Positions 34,108-43,714 of a stretch of DNA of 64,000 bases are shown in pieces; position 1 is the stretch's first letter; the number at the start of each line of letters is the position of its first letter. A program made the translations under genes and the position numbers. The notes beneath the pieces are model-generated. The model made no database searches and was not told the DNA's origin. It saw only the letters and a program-made list of their open reading frames with translations. Origin of the DNA: Larimichthys crocea. Taxonomy: Eukaryota > Chordata > Actinopteri > Sciaenidae. Location of the stretch: the NCBI RefSeq assembly GCF_000972845.2, contig NC_040025.1, forward strand, positions 23,721,846 to 23,785,845, written 5' to 3'.

Positions 34108-36112
34108 GGTTGACACCGAAAACCGACTTTTAATCCAGAAGATTGCAGCCAAGTCAGTCAATAACGTATTATTATTATTATTATTTATATTATGATATGA
34201 CTTTTCTTCTTTATTTGTTCTTATTTATTTGATGTATTATTTATTATTGTATGTAGCTCAGAGTGCAGAGTGTCACTGAAAATAAATATTGTTGCCATGA
34301 CGTTGAATTATAGCTTTCTTTGTTTGATTTGAGTCGTTGACTTCACACAGATGTTGCAGATGTTGATACAATGACAATGCTGCTTCGATATATATAAAAT
34401 AATTGTAATGTAGAACTAAATTATAATGCAACTTAAACATGATGATGCTGCAGACCTGAATATGAGGATATTTTCTTTATCCGGACCTCCTGAAATCAGA
34501 ATTGACTACCCCTGCTGTAGACCAAAGAATCGCTACAGAAATCCTTTGCGTCATAGTTGTCCTGCATGCTGACGTCAAATTGCAATCACAATCAGCTAAA
34601 GAATCCTGTGTACACTGAGGAGGTACCAGCTGAAGTGGAGAACAAAATGGAGGAAAGCACCTGGTACCAAGTGTGTCAAGTTAGGTTGATCCGAACTGTA
34701 CCACTGCATTAGACTAGCTGCATGAAATTCCACTTAATACCACTTCTTCTGCCTTGTTTGCACCATCATGTGGTCAACATCAAGAAAATACCAACATGTC
34801 ACAGTACCGGCTATGACCAGTTGGTAATAATTGTAATTTATTAAATTAGAATAATCTCCTTGACATGAGGACAGTGTGCAGTGAACTCTGTCTCTTCACT
34901 TTTTCCCTTTTACAGACAATTTCTGTATTAATATTCTCATATGTGACACCTTGGTGCTCTCTATCTGTTTATGTTTCTCACTCTATGAGTTTGGCTCTTG
35001 TGTTCCAGTTTGATTTGAATATCAAACGCTTCGTCTTATCTCTCCACTCTATTACTGTCTCAGGAAGACGGCAAGTGACTCTTAGTGCCATCAACAAACA
35101 GTTCATTGCTTTGGAGTATAAATATCATTGTGGCATCAGTACAGTCCACTGTGGAGCTGCCTGTAATTAGAAGGCCTCTGGGGAATGTGGTGACAGTCAG
35201 GATGGAAAACTGGGCGACTGTGATGAAAAATGTGGAGGAAGGATTAGTGATCATTACAGTAGACCATTATTCACAAATGAGATCCATTTCTAGAAGCATT
35301 ATTATCTTATTTTTATTACAATGACGGGTTTTATTACAGTCTGGCCAATGTGTTCAGTGGAGTGTGCTGAATACCTCCTCCCTACACTGGTGAGACACAC
35401 GGGTGATCAGAGCATGAACAGGCAAGATTTTAGTGGTATTACAGTTGATCTACCTATCCCTGAGTCTATGGACAGTGATGCATGTACTACCTCTAAATGA
35501 AATCGAATTCAGTGTGTTCTCACAAACAGAATGGTGGGGATGGCTCATAAGAAGGAGCTGTTAGAAACTGTCTAATCTGCTTCACGCACAGTGTAAATGA
35601 AAGGTATCTTACTGTGAAAAGATATGCACAATCAGAATTACATTGGGACATAATGCATTAAATGCACTGAAGAAGTTTCTTTAATAAAATAGAAGAAAGC
35701 TATAGACACAGACAATATGACCTTGTATGGCTCTTTTGCATTTTGTATTTCAAAGGATGAAAATTGATGTTCAGTTACTATCAGTTCCTGTTTACACTGG
35801 ATTACTGTAATAGTGAAGTGTGAATATGATGATTATAAGACTGACTGAGGAGAAACAGTTATGTTTGGGGTAAAATGTGTCAATCAGGAGAAAGGTTGAG
35901 TGAACGTGGCTGAAGTTGGTGAGAAAATTTTTTTTTTCTCTTTTGTCTGTTCATAATCAAATAATACATTTATGTTCAGGTAAACCTCTATTAGACTGAC
36001 TCATTTCCTAATACTGCCATTTATATTTATGGTGTTAGGTTTTTACAAAACAACATAATATTTGAACAATATATCAATTTATCAAATCATAGAACATGAT
36101 GTGTATTTGAAT
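34108..36112. other. No recognised gene; includes an open interval at 35060-35324
   Basis: About 2 kb without known repeats. At 35060-35324 both strands are open (79 codons plus, 64 minus) in a compositionally balanced stretch. I do not recognise either product; it could be a conserved non-coding block, a decayed exon or chance. Confidence 0.3.
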
Positions 36113-36235
36113 CAAGAAAGATAAACCTTTATTGATCCCCAGTGGAACATTCGGTTGTTAAAGCAGCACAATATATATTCTATAATCTATAAATCTATAA
36201 AATAAAGAGTAAGAAGAAAATAAAAATACTGCACT
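36113..36235 (-). mobile_element. Retroposon 3' tail fragment
   Basis: The plus strand reads AGATAAACCTTTATTGATCC then CCAGTGGAACATTCGGTTGT, the reverse of a very common fish LINE/SINE 3' end. No head or coding part is attached. Confidence 0.5.
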
Positions 36236-36459
36236 GGGCCATACAACATGATTTTTTTAACCATACAGTAGTTCGGCTGAAGTGACAGTTCTGTGATTAA
36301 TAGCAGCAGAGTCAACAGTCTATGTTGTTACACGACCAAGTAATGAATCCTACCTTCAAAGAAAAAAGAAAAGTTAGTCTGAACGTTGCCAAGAGCAACC
36401 TCTGTACAGTAGCTGGGACATGAAGCCAATGTGGAAGTGCCCAAAAGTGACTCCTTAAG

Positions 36460-36710
36460 TGGCCACCTGAGGCTGGCTCCAGAAGTGAGTCAGTCTCCAT
36501 AAGTCCCCATGTTCAAATGTCCAACTTCACAGCAGAAATAAACATGTTTACAGCCTGGTACAAAAAACTGTTTTGGTCTCTGTAGCTAATTTCCCCGTTC
36601 ATGACAACTGTACTGAGGGTGAATTTATGTACAACTCACCTGTTCACATTATATTAAGGCTTAAAGTTATGTTGAATTAACAGTGTGGCCGCTTTGATTG
36701 ACAGGTACAG
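36460..36710 (+). repeat. Dispersed repeat A, copy 2
   Basis: 36468-36672 is nearly identical to 10312-10516. The right part includes CACTTTGATTGACAG-like text shared with the first copy near 10530. No ORF. Confidence 0.75.
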
Positions 36711-37509
36711 GTATTCACATTTTTGCATTAGCTGAGAGGCGGAAGAAAAACAGCCAACACAGCAAATTTATATCCACACATATTTTGAGCTTCAGAAACC
36801 ATTGGGTGACATCACGCATATGCTGTCTATTCTTTATAGTGTCATTGATTTGGACACATTCATGATTTCTCTTTTCAAAACTTGTGGATGTGCAAGCACT
36901 GGGAGGAGATGAAAATATTATGCAGAGATATGAGAGCCATTGATACAAATCTGAAACGATCCTGAAGTAATTTTGCATATCAGTTTATGATGTAAAAATA
37001 CTCAGTGAAGCTTTATCCTGCACTGCATGACAAATCTGATGATCTTATTCAAAAGTTATTGAGGATAAACTTTAAAGTCTAGATTTATGTAAATTTGCAC
37101 CGTGGTATTACTTCTGTACAGACTGGGTTGCTGCTGACACTAAAAATACGACACAAACAGACTAAGCTGAATCATTAAATTAATCCCAGCCAGACATTCT
37201 GTCTGACAGACAATTCACCGTCAACATGAAAACACAGACATAAAACAACAGCATCAGGCTTTTTCTCCCCCTAGTACCTGTCCAGTGACACCCTCACATC
37301 CAGGCAGCCCCTCTGCGCTTGAAGAGTTTGTGGGGAAGTGTGTGTGTGTGTGTACCACTTGGTCATTTCTTCAGATGGGAAACAGCACCGTGCCACTGCG
37401 CCCATCTATCAGGCCAAATGAGATGTCAAGGGTCAACTGCGATGTAGCGCATCACCCTTTCTCCACAGGCTGCCTATTTGTCACCACAAATGAGGAAAAC
37501 AGCGTTCTT
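36711..37509. other. No gene recognised
   Basis: No element or coding motif was seen; a short (GT) run is at 37339-37352. Confidence 0.4.
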
Positions 37510-37540
37510 GGGGGGGGGGGGGGCCTTGACACACACACAT

Positions 37541-37597
<57 letters not shown>

Positions 37598-37624
37598 AAG
37601 ACATAGAAACAAATTCTCTCTCTT

Positions 37625-37655
<31 letters not shown>

Positions 37656-37656
37656 T
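37510..37656. repeat. G-run plus (CA)n cluster
   Basis: A 14-base G run (37510-37523), then CA arrays at about 37531-37588 and 37636-37655 with a CT run between. The Thr-His frames here are artefacts. Confidence 0.93.
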
Positions 37657-38430
37657 TAATTAGGTTGTGTTTGCCATGGAGGCTGAGACAAACACACACA
37701 CACACCTAGCTCTTTAGAAGACAGAACACACATTACTGTTTTCTTAACTCCCCACTCTCCCTGCTCCCTGCATTTCTGTGTCACACTGACATTAGAGTGT
37801 GCCGGTATTAGCGTATTTTTGGATGTTGTTTCATTCAAGACAACCACAAATGTGCTCTAAATTATTGAAATGTTCATTAGCAAACCATGTCAACACATGA
37901 TGCAACATCCAGATGAGACTCTAATGAGGAGACCAGGCTCACATCAGCATGATGGTCTCGCATTTGTAATATAATTCATCTCATTCCTGGTCCTATGATA
38001 CTTTGCATGTACTATGAGCACAACTTGACTTAACTTTTCTGAGAGATTCTGGAGGAACAAATTAAGTGGACCACACCCTGAACTAGATAATCAAACACTG
38101 CTGAGTTAAATTCAATATAAATGATAAAAATAACAGAAAGGAGTACTCATTATGAAGACAGGTAATATCAAAGCAAGGAAACGACGCTGGGTACAATTCA
38201 AGTTTCACTTTCATTTTCTAGTAGCACCATTTCATTGGTGCACTGCTGAAGAGAGAGAAACAAAACAGTGCAAAGCAGGCTCATTAAAGTGAATGATGGT
38301 AACGAAAGAAAAGAATCAAAGGACAAAGGATAACACCACTAGGCAACAGCCCCAAAGTTCCACCACACCTATTTACCTACCACCTACCACCACCAATTTA
38401 AGCACAAGAACAGAAAGATTTGTGCCAGCC
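37657..38430. other. No gene recognised
   Basis: One more short (CA) run at 37692-37706; otherwise unremarkable. Confidence 0.4.
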
Positions 38431-38450
38431 TGAGGACAAATTTGTCCTCA
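38431..38450. other. Perfect 20-bp palindrome
   Basis: TGAGGACAAATTTGTCCTCA is its own reverse complement. It lies directly before the SINE head at 38454. I know no function for it. Confidence 0.8.
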
Positions 38451-38453
38451 GAC

Positions 38454-38612
38454 GTGGCTGTGGCTCAGGGGGTAGAGTGGGTTGCCCACCAATCAGAAGG
38501 TGGTTCAATGCTCGGTTCCTCTAGTCTGCATGTCGAAGTGTCTTTGGGCAAGATACCCAACCCTAAATTGCTCCCGAAGGCTGCGCCGTCGGTGCATAAA
38601 TGTGTGTTTGGA
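38454..38612 (+). mobile_element. tRNA-derived SINE
   Basis: Starts GTGGCTGTGGCTCAGGGGGT (A-box-like) with a degraded B-box region AGGTGGTTCAATGCTCGG. The body contains AAGTGTCTTTGGGCAAGATA and AAATTGCTCCCGAAGGCTGC, both typical of a widespread teleost SINE. The end runs into unique DNA after TAAATGTGTGTTTGG. No TSD was identified. Confidence 0.75.
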
Positions 38613-39639
38613 AGACTAAAAAGACAACACAAGTACAGGTGATTTACCATTCTATTGCCTTGTCGCCAACAGGACATAGGTATGCCCTGTATAGTACTTT
38701 AGTTGTGCTTGTAATGTCAAAACTAACAAGATCAAATGCATGCAATGTTATAATATTGAGAACCTTTGTTCTGATGCTGCTCTCGCAGAAGTATGCCTGC
38801 GCTCTCTGAAATGTTAACTTGAATAGCACTCAAATTTATTTAGCACTTACTCAGGTCGTTTGTCAACTATTTATACACTGTCCTACAAATTTAACTCAGC
38901 TCAGGGTTATGCCTGGCACATTTCTAATAGAATTTATGCACAAGTTTTTACAGGAAAGCTCCACCCAAACATGAGAGGATCTGTTCTTCAACATGCTTTA
39001 CACTACCCCTCACACGGACACTAACACACCCCCATGCTATTACAGATGCTGGCTTTTCAGTCCCTCAGATGAGCTCAGGCCCAGAGAAGTCGCTGTGTTT
39101 CTGACTGTTGTTGACGTGTATGAAAAATTTGCTCAGTTTGGGAAAAGATAGCATTCAGAATTATTAAACTGAGCACTTCAATGTCAGCAAGAATAACATA
39201 ACATTTCTCTTGGTGATCATTCAAGAGTGCACACAAATTACTTTAACAAATCAAGTAAACTCAAGTAGAACAAATAAAATAAATCATACGATATGTGTAG
39301 TGGCCATTTACCAAAGGCCCAAGTGCCTCGGCCAATTAGTCAACAGAGTAATCTTATTTTTGACGTGTCCATGAACCTGACTCAATCCTCTTGCAAAAAC
39401 CCACTGCAATCAGAGAGATGAAGTTGATCTTGAAGGATGACTTATTTAAAAGTTGACAACTTATAATGTTACAAAAATTCACAAAATCCACCTCTTAAAC
39501 CGGTCCACTACCAACTCGATGCAGTCCTTAATGTGAAAAAAAAAACGACAACCACGACAACAGTCCAAAACTTCACCAACTTCAGAGAGTCATTATAGAA
39601 CCAATTAACCCAATATTTTCCTGCGCCCATGCACACTAA
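38613..39639. other. No gene recognised
   Basis: Unremarkable AT-rich DNA; TAA at 39637-39639 is the left target copy of the next MITE. Confidence 0.4.
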
Positions 39640-40239
39640 CACAGGACTCACACAGGAGGCGGAACGGCAGCGGAACGGCAGCGGAACGGTACTTTGCCCG
39701 GGGTCAACTCACACCGGACGCGGATCAGCCGTGGATCAGCCGCGGAACGGCAGCGGAGCGAGCCGGCCGTATTCACGCGAGATCACGAGATCACGAGATC
39801 ACGCGAGAATCCTGGACATACCCGAGACCCCGTCAACAATTAGTCTCTCGTTGAGACCCTTTGATCGATCTTTGATCACCTGGTGCCACCGGTCATGACG
39901 TAACGTTGATGTGAAGTTGTAAAAAGCTACATGAACTGAGTATTGTGTTTTATTTTGAAAGGGGGCGGAAGTTTATTATGTTGATTCTGTGTCGGATTTC
40001 CTGTCTGGTGCGCAGTGCTCTGTTGAAATTTACGAGGTTTAGCCGCGGCTCGCGGAAAAAATAGAAATCCTGCGGAAAGCTCGCGCCGTGGCGCGGAGAG
40101 CCGCTTCTGGGACGCTTCTGATCCGCGTCTGAACCGCGCCCGGTATGAGTGCTCTCATTGACTAGACTGGATTCTATTTGCTACGGTGACCGCGGCGGTG
40201 CCGTTCCGCTTCCGTTCCGCGTCCTGTGTGAGTTGGCCT
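39640..40239. mobile_element. GC-rich TNA-flanked MITE, copy 2 (600 bp)
   Basis: Flanked by TAA at 39637-39639 and 40240-40242. Ends match copy 1 (20886-21573): ACTCACAC then GCGGAACGGCAGCGG words at the left, and CCGTTCCGCTTCCGTTCCGC at the right. It lacks about 120 bp present in copy 1 but has extra bases TTTTATTTTGAAAGGGGGC-like at about 39948-39968. High identity elsewhere points to fairly recent amplification. No ORF. Confidence 0.75.
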
Positions 40240-40242
40240 TAA

Positions 40243-40543
40243 GACTTGCATGACAGCATTGACAAATAAAACTATATGGCTTAAGTGGCTCTAACAATAT
40301 GTAAAGTGACTGAATGGAACAAAACGAAGGCAATGACTTTATATGTACAGACATTCATTACTAGATCCTAACTACACACACAGTGAATAAGTGTAAATAA
40401 ATTCAATGAATACACTACAACGATGAACAACATTATTAATAGCTCTACAGCCCAAACAGCTCAAAAGAGGACCAATGTATCACAAACAGTGACTGATGGT
40501 AACATGCCATAGTAGAGACAGATGAGATTAGTAAATGTGTGGA
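40243..40543. other. No gene recognised
   Basis: Short interval between the MITE and the intact LINE. Confidence 0.4.
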
Positions 40544-40550
40544 AACTTTA

Positions 40551-43500
40551 TTTTCCGTTCTTTATTCAGGGAAACCTTGACTGAGCAAATTGCTCTTTTA
40601 CAGCAATGCCCTGATCACAACAAAACACAAACAATATACAATAAATAGCCCAAACGGTTGACAGTTAACAGTTAAAACAAGATCAAGTTAAAACAGGTAA
40701 AACCAGTTAAAACAAGTTTAAACAAGATCAAAAACACAGTTTAAAACAGTTTAAAGCAAGATCAGTTAAAGCAAGAACACTGTATATTTCCCATACCATG
40801 TATTAAAACTTTAAAATGGTTTACGGACACAAGTTTGTCTAGTTTCAGTGTCTCTTGCAGATGGTTCCATTTAGTGGGTGCATAAAACTGAAAAGCTAAT
40901 TTGCCAGCCTCTGATCTTATTTGGGGTGTTTCTAGTGTCATAAAACCTTGTGACCTTGTGCTATATGTGCAGTGTCTAAAATGTAAAAGAGAAGTGAGGT
41001 ATGATGGTAATTTGCCTTGTAGTGCTCTGTAAATGAAAAGGAGGCAATGTCTTTCCCTCCTCTCATGGAGAGAGGACCATCCTACACTCTCATATAGTTT
41101 ACAGTGATGTGTTCTAAAAAGGTCACCAGTAATAAAACGTATAGCACTATGGTAAACTGTGTCAAGAACTTTCAGAGTGGATGGAGATGCATGCATGTAA
41201 ATGATATCTCCATAATCTAAAATTGATAAAATGGTTGTTTCAACAATGGACTTTCTGCTCTTAAAAGAAAGGCAAGACCTGATTCTATATAAGGCACCCA
41301 GCTTAATTTTTACCTTCTTTGCGAGCTCAATCACATGTGTTTTAAAAGAAAGCTTATTGTCCAACCAAATTCCCAGATATTTATAATTTGCAACTTGCTC
41401 AATCTGGGTTCCATTTAGAGAGAAAATTCTAAAAACATTAAAATCACACACTCTTGATCTCGTAAAAAGCATGAATTTAGTTTTTGATTCATTAAGAACC
41501 AATTTAAGACTATTAAAACAATCCTGAACACATTTAAAAGCAGATTGAAGGTATAAAACAGCTTTGTCAATGGTTTCAGCACAGGCATATAGGATTGTGT
41601 CATCAGCATAAAAATGGAATTTGCAATGTTCAAGGGAACCACATATATCATTAATGTATAGAGTAAATAATAACGGGCCTAAAATTGAGCCTTGTGGGAC
41701 CCCGTTTCTTAGACCTAGTGCCTCAGAAGTCAAACCATTTAACTTTACAGCCTGTGTTCTGTCAGACAGATAATTCTGAAACCATCTAAAGGAACCATCA
41801 TCAAAACCCAAAAGAGAAAGTTTTTCTAGAAGGAGAACATGATTGACAGTGTCGAAAGCTTTTGACAAATCAATAAATAGAGCTGCACAATGCTTTTTAG
41901 AGTCTATGGTAGTAGCTATATCATTTATAACAGAAGTTGCAGCAGTAATGGTGCTGTGGCCAGCTCTAAAACCAGACTGATATGGGCTCAGAATATTGTT
42001 TGCAGAGAGAAACGTACCAATTTGCTCATTTACAAAAGACTCTAACATCTTGCCTAAGCAAGGTAGCTTGGAGATTGGTCTGTAGTTGTTAAGCTCATTT
42101 ACACTTCCTCCTTTGTGTAAAGGGGTAACTAGCGCTGATTTCCAGGCTTTGGGAACAGAACCAGAAGAAAGTGAGACATTAAAAATGTGTGTTAGAGGTT
42201 CAGCGATGACAGGAGCTGCTATTTTTAAGAGATGAGAGTCTAACTGGTCTGCACCCATTGAGCTCTTCATGCACTTGGAGCTACACAATGCATAGAGAAC
42301 TTCATATTGGCTTAACGGTCTAAATGAGAAGACAGAGTCAGAATCATTATTTGAGGAAATAAAGTTCTCTTTCTGGGTTAGGTCATACTGATCTAAGCCT
42401 TGTGACACCATCCCACCAGCCTGATCAAACAGTATGCCACACTTAATAAAGTGATCATTAAAGGCGTTACATATTTCAATTTGTTCTTGGATAACTTTAG
42501 AGTCCACCTGAAGCTGTTGAGGGAGTGTTGGTGGAGAAACACCTTTAAGGGATTTAATTACTTTCCAGAACTTAGCTGGATTACCACCACAGTCAGACAT
42601 GTTGTGTAGGTAGTAGTCAGACTTGGCCTTCTTAATCAAGTAGGTACAAGAGTTTCTTAACTGTCTAAAGGTCTGCCAGTCTCCTTTACTGCCAGAGGAT
42701 CTTGCAGCTGCCCAGGCTTTATTTCTTTTGGAAATAATCTCACCAAGATCATGAGTAAACCAAGGGTTGCATCTATTTTTTACCCTAAGTGTTTTAAAAG
42801 GGGCATGTTTATCTGCAAGTGTATTGAAAATTGACTTGAAACGGTCAGATGCTAGCTCAGCATCTGGAATATGGACTAATGAATTGAGATTACTTGCATA
42901 CAGGTCATGCAGAAATGCCTGTTCATCAAATTTTCTAAAAGACCTCTTACAGATGTACAGTGGCTCTGATTTTTTCATTTTTCCATTTCTAATACAACCG
43001 ACTGGGCAATGATCACTCAAATCCAAAGGAAACACATAGACATCTAAATACAGATGTGGTCTGTTAGTAAGGACGAGATCAAGTAAAGATGAACGGCTGG
43101 GGAATTTCATGTTTGGACGTGTTGGTTCCGTAACTAATTGAGTAAGACTTAAATCATTGCAAAGGTCTTTTAAGTCATCAGCTGCTGGGGACAACCAGTC
43201 AAGGTTAAAATCCCCTAAAATGACAGTTTCAGAATGTAAGCCTACCAAAGTTGATAGCTGTTTTGATAGACTATGTAGGGCGTCTGGACTGGCAGAGGGG
43301 GGGCGATAGACACCCACCAGGACTATGGAGTGGCCACCTAATTGAACCTTAATAGCTAATAAATCATACTGATCTGGGACAGAGGAGGAGACAATAGTAG
43401 AGCAGTTTATCGTGTTTCTAAAATAAATTGCTATGCCACCCCCACGTTTAACTCTGTCAACTCTACCGATATTGTAACCATCAAGATTTATGTCATTATT

Positions 43501-43707
43501 AGAAACATTGCTATTTAACCATGACTCTGAGATCACAATAAAATCAGGGTCAGAATCATATGCCCATATTCTTAGCATGTCCATCTTTGGTAACAAACTT
43601 CTAGCATTTATGTGCACCATGCCAAGTCCTTTACGCGCCCTAAAGCTACTTGAGCTCGCTGTAGCAGGCACGGGACAAACTACAGTTACCATTAACTTTT
43701 AACCATT
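40551..43707 (-). mobile_element. CR1/L2-group LINE with intact EN-RT ORF
   Basis: A 3.16-kb insertion that carries one unbroken ORF and a ~210-bp 3' UTR ending near AATAAAGAACGGAAAA on the minus strand. A 7-bp candidate duplication AACTTTA lies at 40544-40550 and 43708-43714. The 5' edge is only about 15 bp before the ATG, and no ORF1 is present, so it is either 5'-truncated at a lucky point or from a lineage with a very short 5' UTR. The 3' UTR has repeated GTTTTAACTTG-like words (40660-40760). Confidence 0.85.
40762..43692 (-). CDS. LINE endonuclease/reverse transcriptase ORF, 976 aa
   Basis: Encodes an apurinic-like endonuclease fused to a reverse transcriptase, which would nick chromosomal DNA and prime copying of the element RNA there. 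Visible endonuclease residues are N29 in HINARS, E56 in SESW, D161/N163 in GDFN and D227/H228 in SDHCPV. The RT has NNYRPISKLP at ~535, motif A FIDLSKAFD (D608), motif B NGVPQGSILGPLLF at ~663, and the catalytic FYADD (D697, D698). The C-terminal region (~750-976) is typical of CR1/L2-type ORF2 proteins. All catalytic motifs are present and no stop or frameshift occurs across 2.9 kb, unlike every other LINE here. The ATG chosen is the first in the open frame, and a stop lies two codons upstream. No ORF1 partner and no obvious promoter lie upstream, so this copy itself may not be expressed. Exact clade (L2, CR1 or relative) is not certain. Confidence 0.9.
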   Translation of the reverse strand: MVTVVCPVPATASSSSFRARKGLGMVHINARSLLPKMDMLRIWAYDSDPDFIVISESWLNSNVSNNDINLDGYNIGRVDRVKRGGGIAIYFRNTINCSTIVSSSVPDQYDLLAIKVQLGGHSIVLVGVYRPPSASPDALHSLSKQLSTLVGLHSETVILGDFNLDWLSPAADDLKDLCNDLSLTQLVTEPTRPNMKFPSRSSLLDLVLTNRPHLYLDVYVFPLDLSDHCPVGCIRNGKMKKSEPLYICKRSFRKFDEQAFLHDLYASNLNSLVHIPDAELASDRFKSIFNTLADKHAPFKTLRVKNRCNPWFTHDLGEIISKRNKAWAAARSSGSKGDWQTFRQLRNSCTYLIKKAKSDYYLHNMSDCGGNPAKFWKVIKSLKGVSPPTLPQQLQVDSKVIQEQIEICNAFNDHFIKCGILFDQAGGMVSQGLDQYDLTQKENFISSNNDSDSVFSFRPLSQYEVLYALCSSKCMKSSMGADQLDSHLLKIAAPVIAEPLTHIFNVSLSSGSVPKAWKSALVTPLHKGGSVNELNNYRPISKLPCLGKMLESFVNEQIGTFLSANNILSPYQSGFRAGHSTITAATSVINDIATTIDSKKHCAALFIDLSKAFDTVNHVLLLEKLSLLGFDDGSFRWFQNYLSDRTQAVKLNGLTSEALGLRNGVPQGSILGPLLFTLYINDICGSLEHCKFHFYADDTILYACAETIDKAVLYLQSAFKCVQDCFNSLKLVLNESKTKFMLFTRSRVCDFNVFRIFSLNGTQIEQVANYKYLGIWLDNKLSFKTHVIELAKKVKIKLGALYRIRSCLSFKSRKSIVETTILSILDYGDIIYMHASPSTLKVLDTVYHSAIRFITGDLFRTHHCKLYESVGWSSLHERRERHCLLFIYRALQGKLPSYLTSLLHFRHCTYSTRSQGFMTLETPQIRSEAGKLAFQFYAPTKWNHLQETLKLDKLVSVNHFKVLIHGMGNIQCSCFN

Positions 43708-43714
43708 AACTTTA

